A model generated the notes under the pieces. That model worked only from the letters and a program-made list of their open reading frames with translations, ran no database searches and was not told the DNA's origin. This document shows, piece after piece, positions 1 through 7,788 of a DNA stretch of 8,984 nucleotides (position 1 is the stretch's first letter; every line of letters begins with the position of its first letter). The stretch lies in the NCBI GenBank assembly GCA_030453055.1, contig JAKDLC010000067.1, forward strand, positions 1 through 8,984. Reading direction: 5' to 3'. Position numbers and translations under genes: made by a program. The stretch is from Nitrosospira sp. GTDB taxonomy: Bacteria; Pseudomonadota; Gammaproteobacteria; Burkholderiales; Nitrosomonadaceae.

Positions 1-2235
1 GACGTGGGGCGTGTGCTCGATTTGCCTTATAACTTCGTCGATCAGCTGGCGAAACTGATACCGTTCGATCTCGGCATGACCTTGAAAAAAGCGCGTGAGG
101 AGGAACCGCAACTGAATCAACGCGCGCAAAAGGAAGAAGAGGTACGTAATCTGCTGGAGCTGGCTGAACGTCTCGAAGGACTGACGCGCAACGTCGGCAT
201 GCACGCCGGCGGCGTACTGATCGCATCGGGAAAGATTACCGATTTTTGCCCGATCTATTGCGCGGACTCGGGCGATTCGGTGATAAGTCAGCTCGACAAA
301 GACGACGTGGAGAAAATCGGTCTGGTGAAGTTCGACTTCCTGGGGCTGCGGACCTTGACCATACTCGACTGGACCGTCAGATACATCAGGCAGCGCAAAT
401 CGGAAACTGCGGAACGGAGCCCCGATGCCGCAGTGGATGCCGCAATGGATACCGGCCAGCGGACTGCCAAATCCAGCCTCATGAACGCTGAATCCAACGC
501 TGAACCCTTCTGTCTGGAAAATCTCCCGTTGAACGATCCCGGCACGTATGCGCTGTTGCGGCAGGGTAACGCCGTGGGAGTATTCCAGTTCGAATCGCGC
601 GGCATGAAGGATTTATTGCAGAAGGCCAGACCCGACCGTTTCGAAGACATCATCGCCTTGGTGGCGTTGTACCGCCCGGGGCCGATGGCCCTGATTCCCG
701 AATTTGTCGAACGCAAGCACGGCAAGCGCGTGGAGTATCTCGATCCACGCTTGCAACCCATACTTGAACCCACTTACGGCGTAATGATTTACCAGGAACA
801 GGTGATGCAAATCGCGCAGGTGATAGGCGGCTATAGTTTCGGCGGCGCCGACCTGCTTCGGCGGGCGATGGGCAGGAAAATAGTTGAAGAGATGGCTTTG
901 CAGCGCGACATTTTTGTTCCGGGGGCGATCAAGAACGGTTTGACAGAACGTGATGCAAGCGAGCTTTTCGATCTGATGGAAAAATTCGCGGGCTACGGAT
1001 TCAACAAATCGCACGCGGCGGCTTACGCCTTGATCGCGTTCCAGACCGCCTACCTCAAGGCGCATCATCCAGCCGAATTCATGGCCGCCACCCTGTCCGC
1101 CGACATGGACGATACCGACAAGGTGCATGCGTTTTTTGAGGATAGCATTGCCAACGGTCTCATTATTCTGCCCCCCGACATCAATCTCTCCGGTCACCGC
1201 TTCGTTCCGGTGAACGGGAAAACCCTACGGTATGGCTTGGGCGCAGTGAAAGGAACCGGAGAATCGGCGATTGCCGCAATCATCAAGGCACGTGACCAGG
1301 ATGGGCCCTACACGGATCTGTTTGATTTCTGCCGCCGGGTGGACAAACGAATCGTCAACCGCCGTGTGGTCGAATCACTCATTCGCGCCGGTGCGTTCGA
1401 CTCCCTCAACAGCCATCGGGCGGGCCTGCTGGCATCGGTCGGCATTGCGCTCGAATCTGCCGACCAAGCCAGCCGCGCAGCCAATCAGGAGAGCTTGTTT
1501 GGCGAAGGCGACCACCCGACGGCACCATCGAGCCTGATCAACGTGGCGCCATGGATCGACAAGGAAAAACTGAAAAACGAAAAGATGGCGTTGGGATTTT
1601 ATTTGAGCGGGCACCCGTTCAATGCCTATGCGGAGGATCTGAAGCATTTCGTACGCACCCGGCTGGATCGGCTGAATCCCCAGCGGGAACCGCAACTTCT
1701 GGCAGGCATCGTCTACGCTATTCGCACACAAGTGACGCGACGCGGCAGGATGGGGGTGATCGTATTGGATGATGGCAGTGCGCGCGTGGAGCTGGTTGTG
1801 TACAACGAACTGTTCGAGACTGCCCGTGGCTGGCTGAAAGAAGATCAGTTGCTTTTGGTGGAGGCCAAAGTGAACACCAAGGGCGGGGATGACGAGTATG
1901 GCGCCGGGCTGCGCATTTCCGCCGAGCAGTTATATAACATCGACAGCGCCCGCTCGCGCTACGCCAAGCGCATGGAGCTCTATTGCAACGGACTAGCGAA
2001 TACCGTCAGACTAAAGGAATTGCTTGCGCCCTATCGCAGCAACGCGAGTCCCGGTAAAGCCGCTCATGGTAAAGGCGGCAATGACGAATCCTGCCCGGTG
2101 TTAGTGGTTTACCGCAACCGGAGCGCGGTTTGCGAACTTGAACTGGGCGATGCGTGGCGCGTCAGCCTCCAGGACAACCTGCTGCAATCCCTATCGGCGC
2201 ATTTCAAGGCGGAGAACGTGAAGGTGATTTACTGA
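1..2235 (+). CDS. dnaE: DNA polymerase III alpha subunit, C-terminal part (5' end outside window)
   Basis: Catalytic subunit of the replicative DNA polymerase. The reading frame is open from base 1, so the gene is cut by the window edge; 744 residues are visible and roughly the first 430 (PHP domain and start of the palm, with the first two catalytic Asp) are missing. Visible in order: the end of the palm with the third catalytic Asp in KFDFLGLRT (D near visible residue 112), finger-region motifs VFQFESRGMKDLL, ALYRPGP, GGADLLRRAMGRK and GYGFNKSHAAAYAL, a helix-hairpin-helix part (about 446-470), a clamp-binding motif QESLF (496-500), an OB-fold (about 567-625) and the C-terminal domain. Compared with my recollection of E. 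coli DnaE, about 28 extra residues lie between the catalytic Asp and VFQFESRGMK. The frame is otherwise uninterrupted to TGA. The family assignment is very secure. Confidence 0.97.
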   Translation, partial: DVGRVLDLPYNFVDQLAKLIPFDLGMTLKKAREEEPQLNQRAQKEEEVRNLLELAERLEGLTRNVGMHAGGVLIASGKITDFCPIYCADSGDSVISQLDKDDVEKIGLVKFDFLGLRTLTILDWTVRYIRQRKSETAERSPDAAVDAAMDTGQRTAKSSLMNAESNAEPFCLENLPLNDPGTYALLRQGNAVGVFQFESRGMKDLLQKARPDRFEDIIALVALYRPGPMALIPEFVERKHGKRVEYLDPRLQPILEPTYGVMIYQEQVMQIAQVIGGYSFGGADLLRRAMGRKIVEEMALQRDIFVPGAIKNGLTERDASELFDLMEKFAGYGFNKSHAAAYALIAFQTAYLKAHHPAEFMAATLSADMDDTDKVHAFFEDSIANGLIILPPDINLSGHRFVPVNGKTLRYGLGAVKGTGESAIAAIIKARDQDGPYTDLFDFCRRVDKRIVNRRVVESLIRAGAFDSLNSHRAGLLASVGIALESADQASRAANQESLFGEGDHPTAPSSLINVAPWIDKEKLKNEKMALGFYLSGHPFNAYAEDLKHFVRTRLDRLNPQREPQLLAGIVYAIRTQVTRRGRMGVIVLDDGSARVELVVYNELFETARGWLKEDQLLLVEAKVNTKGGDDEYGAGLRISAEQLYNIDSARSRYAKRMELYCNGLANTVRLKELLAPYRSNASPGKAAHGKGGNDESCPVLVVYRNRSAVCELELGDAWRVSLQDNLLQSLSAHFKAENVKVIY
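1486..1500 (+). other. Beta-clamp binding motif QESLF inside DnaE
   Basis: Codons for Q-E-S-L-F sit after the helix-hairpin-helix region, where E. coli DnaE has its internal sliding-clamp motif QADMF. The match to the QxxLF clamp-binding consensus is seen directly. Its function, tethering the polymerase to the beta clamp, is inferred from the family. Confidence 0.75.
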
Positions 2236-2248
2236 TGTGACGTGTGCC

Positions 2249-2280
2249 GGCGTCTTTATTCGGACGCCTTTATTCTGTTA
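2249..2280 (+). terminator. Probable Rho-independent terminator of dnaE
   Basis: It starts 13 bases after the dnaE stop. GGCGTC (2249-2254) pairs with GACGCC (2263-2268) around an 8-base loop, followed by the T-rich tail TTTATTCTGTTA. The loop end, 3' arm and tail recur exactly at 2618-2636 without the 5' arm, so that second copy cannot fold the same way. Confidence 0.6.
2258..2276 (+). repeat. 19-base direct repeat, left copy
   Basis: ATTCGGACGCCTTTATTCT is identical to 2618-2636, 360 bases downstream in the same orientation. This copy forms part of the dnaE terminator hairpin. Confidence 0.85.
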
Positions 2281-2324
2281 GCAACAAATAGAATTGTCCG
2301 GTTTGGTAGCAAATAGATTGTCCG
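2279..2324 (+). repeat. Two degenerate tandem repeats ending in ATTGTCCG
   Basis: TAGCAACAAATAGAATTGTCCG (2279-2300; 22 bases split here as TAGCAACAAATAG + AATTGTCCG) and TAGCAAATAGATTGTCCG (2307-2324) share TAGCA, AAATAG and ATTGTCCG, with small indels between them. Reiterated short sites of this kind are typical of transposase-binding ends of some insertion sequences (IS21-like ends come to mind) or of regulator sites. No transposase gene is present, so at most this is a remnant. The repeat is seen; its identity is a guess. Confidence 0.4.
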
Positions 2325-2441
2325 CTTTCTAACGCATTGAATGATTGATACGATTCAGTGCGCGGCTGTGGCGGCGGATTTACGCCACGACCCTGTTTTT
2401 CTGTTTACTTACCCAGCATTGGCAGGGCGGGTGAAATACCG
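2325..2441. other. Non-coding stretch with one weak hairpin
   Basis: No convincing gene is visible. GTGGCG (2368-2373) can pair with CGCCAC (2383-2388), and a T-rich run follows at about 2396-2403. This could be a weak terminator or a decayed palindromic repeat. I see nothing else. Confidence 0.35.
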
Positions 2442-2480
2442 GTAGGGCGTCAATAAGCGAAGCGCATTGCGCCGGATGGG
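2442..2480 (+). repeat. REP-like palindromic element, left arm
   Basis: The element begins with GTAG (2442-2445), the tetranucleotide that marks many RAYT-associated REP sequences. An imperfect hairpin follows: GGCGtCAAT (2446-2454) pairs with ATTGCGCC (2466-2473) with one bulged T and an 11-base loop. Its reverse complement recurs at 2579-2617 with 38 of 39 bases identical. Confidence 0.75.
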
Positions 2481-2578
2481 AATTCCTCCCATAAACAAAT
2501 ACTGCGTTATGACTGGGACGTGCCTGGCAGACGGTGAAGATGCGATGGAATATAAGATTGAAACAAATATGAAGTTAA

Positions 2579-2617
2579 CCCATTCGGCGCAATGCGCTTC
2601 GCTTATTGACGCCCTAC
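2579..2617 (-). repeat. REP-like palindromic element, right arm (inverted)
   Basis: Reverse complement of 2442-2480 with a single mismatch, ending outward in CTAC (the GTAG signature on the - strand). Together with the left arm and the 98-base spacer it has the architecture of a REP doublet (REPIN/BIME). Its outer end directly abuts the second copy of the 19-base direct repeat. Confidence 0.75.
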
Positions 2618-2636
2618 ATTCGGACGCCTTTATTCT
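2618..2636 (+). repeat. 19-base direct repeat, right copy
   Basis: Exact copy of 2258-2276, beginning at the base after the right REP arm. It lacks the GGCGTC arm and so is not a terminator. It reads in frame with the downstream gene remnant. Confidence 0.85.
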
Positions 2637-2773
2637 TGACCGTAAAGGTCAGTACCTCTACTATGCTTACGCTCACGTAATGTTTTGGGATCCCTGTAGA
2701 CAAAATTGCCGGGGTGGCGGGAGATTTAGAATTTGCCTATGAACCATCTCAGTTTGACCATATAGACGCGTAA
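2618..2773 (+). pseudogene. Possible 3' gene remnant, frameshifted (DUF427-like tail?)
   Basis: Two adjacent frames read like protein. The first gives a stretch containing ILDRKGQYLYYAYAHVMFWD (about 2632-2691). Dropping one C from the CCC at 2692-2694 continues it as PVDKIAGVAGDLEFAYEPSQ and then FDHIDA, ending at TAA (2771-2773). The joined tail ends 21 bases before yggS. Its KG..YY and DPVD..AG...F motifs loosely recall the C-terminus of DUF427-family proteins, but this is memory-based and weak. There is no start codon or N-terminal part, because the REP arm abuts the upstream side. Alternatives are chance open frames or a short functional leader. I would treat it as a decayed gene end. 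Confidence 0.3.
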
Positions 2774-2794
2774 TCCTAATAAAACAAGGCAAAA

Positions 2795-3770
<976 letters not shown>

Positions 3771-4250
3771 TCAGGTCTCGATTTTCGCCCGGAGCCGCGC
3801 GGCGATCAGGGGATGCACAAACTTGTCCGCGTTTCCGCCCAATAGCGCGATTTCCCGAACGATGGTGGCGGAAATAAACATGTATTGCTCCGATGGTGTC
3901 ATGAATACGGTCTCAACATCGGGGTACATACTACGGTTCATTCCGGCCATCTGAAATTCGTACTCAAAATCGGACACCGCACGCAGGCCGCGTAAAACCA
4001 CTCGGGCGTTCTGCTTTTGCAGGAACTCCATCAACAGACCCGAGAAGGCCGTCACTTCGACGTTGCGGCAATCCTTCAGCACCTGCCGCACCATTGCCAC
4101 TCGCTCATCCTGAGTAAAAAACGGTTCCTTGCCGCTGCTTACCGCTACCGCAACCACTACCTGATCGAACAGACGCGACGCACGCCGGACCAGATCCTCG
4201 TGACCCCGCGTGATGGGATCGAACGTGCCGGGATAGATCGCTTTATCCAT
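3771..4250 (-). CDS. coaD: Phosphopantetheine adenylyltransferase (CoA biosynthesis)
   Basis: 159 residues, the normal family length. It catalyses ATP + 4'-phosphopantetheine to dephospho-CoA + PPi, the penultimate step of CoA synthesis, in the cytosol. It is a nucleotidyltransferase with a Rossmann-like fold. Seen: [12 protein letters not shown] with the TxxH-type nucleotide site (T9, H17), SSGKEPFF (K41), [22 protein letters not shown] (about 84-105, split as [11 protein letters not shown] / [11 protein letters not shown]) including R88, and [10 protein letters not shown] (125-134). The first 8 bases overlap the end of rsmD (ATGGATAA arrangement). No Shine-Dalgarno precedes the ATG (upstream is A-rich: CTGCAAAAA), so initiation probably depends on ribosomes finishing rsmD. 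The ferredoxin gene follows after 15 bases. Confidence 0.97.
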   Translation of the reverse strand: MDKAIYPGTFDPITRGHEDLVRRASRLFDQVVVAVAVSSGKEPFFTQDERVAMVRQVLKDCRNVEVTAFSGLLMEFLQKQNARVVLRGLRAVSDFEYEFQMAGMNRSMYPDVETVFMTPSEQYMFISATIVREIALLGGNADKFVHPLIAARLRAKIET

Positions 4251-4815
4251 TTTTTGCAGATTTTAATAGCTGGTAATATACCTTGCCTGCCCGTGCCTTG
4301 CGCCACACCAGCCAGTCCGCGCCGGGTTCCGGCATGCCGCCGTCTTCCACGTAGACCAGTCCGTTTTCAGCAAGGTGTGAAGGAAGCCGGGATAGCAATT
4401 CAGGTAGCAGGTCGAGACGATACGGTGGATCAACGAAAATGATGTCGAATAGTCGTCGATCGGCATCCACGAATCTTAACGCATCGGTAGCCGCCAATTG
4501 TATCTGCCTGGCGTTCAGTTTTCGCGAATTGATTTCCAGCGCCTTCAATACCTCGGGATTGGACTCGACCATGACTATCTGCTCGGCTCCCCGGGACGCG
4601 GCCTCGAAACCCATCGCGCCGCTGCCTGCAAACAGGTCCAGACAGGTCTTCCCACTCAGATCCTGTCCCAACCAGTTGAATACGGTCTCGCGTACGCGAT
4701 CAGGTGTCGGCCGCAGATCGGCGCGGCCGGGAAAAGTGATCAGGCGGCTGCGCCATTCGCCGCCGATGATGCGGACTTCGTTTCTAATCACATGCGCGCG
4801 ATGAAATCTCAACAA
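4243..4815 (-). CDS. rsmD: 16S rRNA (guanine966-N2)-methyltransferase
   Basis: About 190 residues, usual length. It methylates G966 of 16S rRNA on the assembling small subunit using S-adenosylmethionine. Seen: the N-terminal [25 protein letters not shown] (35-49), SAM motif [12 protein letters not shown] (59-69), acidic motif VMVESNP (81-87, E84 for the ribose), D111, and the catalytic DPPY (129-132) typical of N2-guanine/N6-adenine methylases. The frame has no ATG at its 5' end. The possible starts are TTG at 4815 or 4812, or GTG at 4791 (residue 9); none has a clear Shine-Dalgarno, so the start is uncertain by up to 8 codons. It begins about 50 bases after the upstream peptidase gene and overlaps coaD by 8 bases. 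Confidence 0.95.
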   Translation of the reverse strand: MLRFHRAHVIRNEVRIIGGEWRSRLITFPGRADLRPTPDRVRETVFNWLGQDLSGKTCLDLFAGSGAMGFEAASRGAEQIVMVESNPEVLKALEINSRKLNARQIQLAATDALRFVDADRRLFDIIFVDPPYRLDLLPELLSRLPSHLAENGLVYVEDGGMPEPGADWLVWRKARAGKVYYQLLKSAKNG

Positions 4816-4864
4816 AGCGAAGCGCTGATTGTACGCCGGGACGCCAGCTACATTGCGCGCCTTT

Positions 4865-6184
4865 CTATTTTTCTTCCTTAGCCCCCACTACGACAGCCAC
4901 CATACCGTCCGGGTTGATACGGCGCTGAAACGCGTCCCTGATCTGTGCAACGGTCACCTTGTCCACTGCTTTCACGTAGTCCTCCAGATAGGTGAGGGGC
5001 AAATCATAAAAACCGATCAAGGCCAGATATCCCATGATTTTCTTGTTGCTGTCGATGCGCAGCGGAAAGCTGCCGATAATGTTTTGTTTGGCTGCGGCAA
5101 GCTCTTTTTCCGTAGGGCCGTCCGCGACAAAATCGCTCAAAATCTTCCGCGTCAGCGCCAGTGCCTCTTCAGACTGCTCTTTTTGGGTTTGCAAGCCGAT
5201 TTCAAACGGGCCCTTCTTCTCCAGTGGAGAAAAATGGCTGTGGACGCTGTAGGCAAGCCCGCGTTTCTGGCGGATCTCTTCCATCAGGCGCGAGGTGAAT
5301 CCGCCTCCGCCAAGTATGTAATTGCCGACGAGAAGCGGAAAATAGTCCGGGTCGTCGCGTTGGAGCCCCGGATAAGCAAGGACGATATGGCTTTGCGTCG
5401 CGGGATGGGCGATTCTTCTGGTCTCCGCAACCGGCGCTGCTACCGCCGGCAAGGCATCCGCAGGCTTGCCTTGCGGTAAGTCCTTCGTCAGCGATTCGGC
5501 GATAGCTGCCGCTTCGGCACGGCTTACGTCACCCATGATGGATATCACCGCCTCCCCGGCGGTATAGCGGGACCGGTAGAAATCCATCAGGTCCTCGCGG
5601 CGCAAGGCGCGCACACTGTCAACCTCGCCTGAACCGCGCAATCCATAAGGATGACTGCCGTAGAGCATTTTCATCAAAGCACGATCAGCGATGGTCGCGG
5701 GCTTGGTGTCCGCTTCCTGCAATCCGGCGATCGCACGCGCCTTTTCACGCTCCAGGACATTTGCCGCAAACTCCGGTTGCTGGATGACGGTAGCGAATAT
5801 ATCCAGCGCCTGTTTGCGCTCCCGCGGGCTGCTCAGCGTGCGTAGCGTAATTCCCGCGCGGTCCTCATCGAAGTGGGCGCCGATTCGTGCGCCCACATCG
5901 GCTATCGCTTTGGCGATCTGGTCTTCGGACAATCCTCCCGCGCCCTGATTCAGCAGATGCAAAGTCATGGCGGCACGGCCGGACTTGTCCGGAGTATCGG
6001 TGCTGCTGCCGGCAGTGAAATCTACACTGACATCCAATATCGGTAAATCGTGGCTTTCGATGAAATACACGTTGGCGCCGGAAGACGTTTGCCAGTGTTG
6101 TATCGGCAGCGCGGCAAAGACCCATTGCGGGTAAATGCCCAAAAGCAGCACGAATATGAAGCGCATCAGGTGCATCATGTGCAT
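4865..6184 (-). CDS. M16B peptidase-like protein, inactive partner subunit, secreted
   Basis: Insulinase/pitrilysin-family (M16) two-lobed protein without the zinc site. An ATG nine codons further upstream (6211) is also open, but the ATG at 6184 has AGAGAGG five bases before it (6190-6196) and directly yields a signal peptide (MHMMHLMRFIF, hydrophobic core, cleavage probably after WVFA). I therefore prefer 6184, giving 439 residues. Where HxxEH should be, the sequence reads TLHLLNQGAGG, so all zinc ligands are lost. The C-terminal lobe keeps GGGGFTSRLMEEIRQKRGLAY, including the Arg and Tyr seven residues apart (R314 and Y321 counted from 6211) that contact substrate in M16B heterodimers. It follows the active M16 gene by 80 bases. 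Inferred: the non-catalytic half of an exported peptidase. Confidence 0.9.
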   Translation of the reverse strand: MHMMHLMRFIFVLLLGIYPQWVFAALPIQHWQTSSGANVYFIESHDLPILDVSVDFTAGSSTDTPDKSGRAAMTLHLLNQGAGGLSEDQIAKAIADVGARIGAHFDEDRAGITLRTLSSPRERKQALDIFATVIQQPEFAANVLEREKARAIAGLQEADTKPATIADRALMKMLYGSHPYGLRGSGEVDSVRALRREDLMDFYRSRYTAGEAVISIMGDVSRAEAAAIAESLTKDLPQGKPADALPAVAAPVAETRRIAHPATQSHIVLAYPGLQRDDPDYFPLLVGNYILGGGGFTSRLMEEIRQKRGLAYSVHSHFSPLEKKGPFEIGLQTQKEQSEEALALTRKILSDFVADGPTEKELAAAKQNIIGSFPLRIDSNKKIMGYLALIGFYDLPLTYLEDYVKAVDKVTVAQIRDAFQRRINPDGMVAVVVGAKEEK

Positions 6185-6189
6185 CGGAA

Positions 6190-6196
6190 CCTCTCT
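6190..6196 (-). promoter_or_regulatory. Ribosome binding site deciding the start of the inactive M16 gene
   Basis: On the - strand AGAGAGG is followed by TTCCG and ATG. The upstream ATG at 6211 has no such sequence, so this site favours the shorter protein beginning MHMMHLMRF. Confidence 0.6.
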
Positions 6197-6264
6197 GGAC
6201 TGACCAACCATGAACCCATACGGTTAGCGATGGAAAACAAATCCGCGATAGTCATGCTGATTGT

Positions 6265-7749
6265 TCAGTGTCTCAATCCTGCAGGAGGAGCACGGGGCGC
6301 TTTCTGTTCCAGCGGTTGCGGATCGAGCACTGCAACGGTCAGGCGCTCATCCTTCAAATATTTTTTTGCCACGTCGCGTACCTGCTCGGCGGTAACGGCT
6401 TTCAGTTTTTCCAGCATCGTATCCTCGTCACGATATGACAATCCGATGCTCTCCAGCTGCCCGATCTGCATCGCCTGTGCAGCCATTGAATCGAGCTGGA
6501 AGACGTGACCGGCCACGACTTGAGCCTTGACTCGCGCGAGTTCCTCTTCGGTTACGCCATCGCGTATGAGTTTTTCCACCTCGCGCCGCAAGGCGGCTTC
6601 CAGATCGGCCACTGTTTTTCCCTCGCTGGGCGTGCCTTCGAGATAAAACATGCCCGGACCACGTGCGGTGGAATCGTAGCCTGCCCCCGCCGAACTCGCA
6701 ATGCGCTGCTCGCGCACCAGCTCCCTGTTGAGCCTGGCGGATTCATTGCCGTCCAGGACCCCCGCCAGCATTTCCAGCGCATAGGGTTCCCAGTCAGTGC
6801 CGGGATTGCGCAACGTCGGCGCATGATAACCCATCACGAGATAGGGCAGCCGCGCCGGCGCCTTTACCGTAATCCGCTTGACGCCGGCTTGTAAGGGTTC
6901 GGTCTGCGGTTTGCGTTTACTCAAGGGTAATAGCGGGCGCGGCTTGATATGGCCATAATGTTTTTTGGCCAGAGCGAGAACTTCCTTCGGGTTGACGTCG
7001 CCCACGACGACCAGCACGGCATTGTTGGGCGCGTACCAACGGTCATACCATTCTTTCGCATCGCTGACTGTCATGTTCTCCAGATCGTTCATCCAACCGA
7101 TTACCGGATGCTTGTAGGGATGCGTCTGATAGGCGGCCGCCATCATTTTTTCATACAAGAGGGCGCGCGGCTGGTCATCGGTGCGCAGGCGCCGCTCCTC
7201 CATCACCACTTTGATTTCCTTGGCAAACTCTTCTTCCGTCAGCACGAGATTGCGCATCCGGTCGGACTCCAGTTCCATCGCCAGCGGCAGTTTGGACTTT
7301 TGTAACTGCTGGAAATAGCCCGTATAGTCGCGGCTGGTGAAAGCATTCTCACGTCCGCCGGCCTCCGCAATACGCTTGGAAAACTCTCCACCGGGTACTT
7401 TATCTGTGCCTTTAAACATCATATGCTCCAACACATGAGCTACCCCCGTGGTGCCATTCAGTTCATCGATACTGCCTGCCTTGTACCAGATTTGAGAGAT
7501 TACCACCGGCGAGCGATGATCTTCCTTGACGATCAGCTTAAGGCCATTGTCGAGCGTGTATTCGTGCACAGACTCGTTGACTGTGGCAGCGGCTCCAAAC
7601 GAGATAACCGAAGCCAGAACCATCGCAACGACCTGCAAGCCGGAAGAAAGGATGGCAACACGATGATAAAGTCTCATTTTTTTAATAACCCGAATCTGGA
7701 TAAACGGAATAAAATCCCGGAATGAATTCCTGTCTGCGGTTTCTGCCAT
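6265..7749 (-). CDS. M16 zinc metallopeptidase, catalytic subunit, exported
   Basis: Insulinase/pitrilysin-family peptidase of 494 residues from the ATG at 7749, or 470 from the ATG at 7677. I favour the latter: it starts a clean signal peptide (MRLYHR, hydrophobic stretch, AAA near residue 55 of the long form), while the extra 24 codons are AT-rich and atypical. Neither start has a Shine-Dalgarno. Seen: the inverted zinc motif HVLEH (H105-H109), the downstream Glu in VVMEERR (E184 or E185), ENAFTSRDYTGYF, and the C-terminal lobe with SARLNRELVREQRIASS. In that last motif the Tyr expected seven residues after R346 is Ser (S353), so the substrate Arg/Tyr pair is incomplete here but present in the partner gene. 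Probably periplasmic. It is the first gene of the - strand cluster, divergent from ftsY. Confidence 0.94.
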   Translation of the reverse strand: MAETADRNSFRDFIPFIQIRVIKKMRLYHRVAILSSGLQVVAMVLASVISFGAAATVNESVHEYTLDNGLKLIVKEDHRSPVVISQIWYKAGSIDELNGTTGVAHVLEHMMFKGTDKVPGGEFSKRIAEAGGRENAFTSRDYTGYFQQLQKSKLPLAMELESDRMRNLVLTEEEFAKEIKVVMEERRLRTDDQPRALLYEKMMAAAYQTHPYKHPVIGWMNDLENMTVSDAKEWYDRWYAPNNAVLVVVGDVNPKEVLALAKKHYGHIKPRPLLPLSKRKPQTEPLQAGVKRITVKAPARLPYLVMGYHAPTLRNPGTDWEPYALEMLAGVLDGNESARLNRELVREQRIASSAGAGYDSTARGPGMFYLEGTPSEGKTVADLEAALRREVEKLIRDGVTEEELARVKAQVVAGHVFQLDSMAAQAMQIGQLESIGLSYRDEDTMLEKLKAVTAEQVRDVAKKYLKDERLTVAVLDPQPLEQKAPRAPPAGLRH

Positions 7750-7788
7750 TCAGCCATGAAGTGTGAGCGATGTTGACAACCTAACACA
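7678..7788. promoter_or_regulatory. Divergent intergenic region between the M16 cluster and ftsY
   Basis: If the peptidase starts at 7677, this 111-base stretch separates two divergent genes and should carry both promoters. It is AT-rich at 7678-7735 (T and A runs near 7678-7686 and 7708-7713). I cannot point to a convincing -35/-10 pair on either strand; TTGACA at 7773-7778 is too close to the ftsY ATG to serve it. A four-codon open frame (7770-7784) ends four bases before ftsY. Confidence 0.35.

Noticed and set aside
613..1197. Long - strand open frame within dnaE
   Set aside because: It lies wholly opposite well-conserved DnaE motifs and reads as unlikely protein; a shadow of the coding strand.
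2442..2617. CRISPR array or attachment site
   Set aside because: There are only two repeat copies, and they are inverted rather than direct, with a single unique spacer; no cas, integrase or tRNA gene is nearby.
2467..2742. 91-codon + strand open frame in the dnaE-yggS gap as an intact gene
   Set aside because: It begins inside the left REP arm and runs through the right arm, so its 5' half is repeat sequence. Only the part after 2618 looks protein-like, and it is better explained as a frameshifted remnant.
2754..2782. sigma70 promoter for yggS (TTGACC, 17-base spacer, TAATAA)
   Set aside because: The -10 matches only about half the consensus, and the transcript would start within a few bases of the ATG.
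4829..5479. 216-codon + strand open frame opposite the inactive M16 gene
   Set aside because: The opposite strand encodes a clear M16 protein with signal peptide and conserved C-terminal motif; this frame is its shadow.
7773..7778. TTGACA as a -35 box for ftsY
   Set aside because: It lies 10 bases before the ftsY ATG, so a matching -10 would fall inside the coding region; no suitable -10 is seen.
7770..7784. Four-codon leader frame before ftsY as a regulatory upstream ORF
   Set aside because: It has no ribosome binding site and is short enough to arise by chance.
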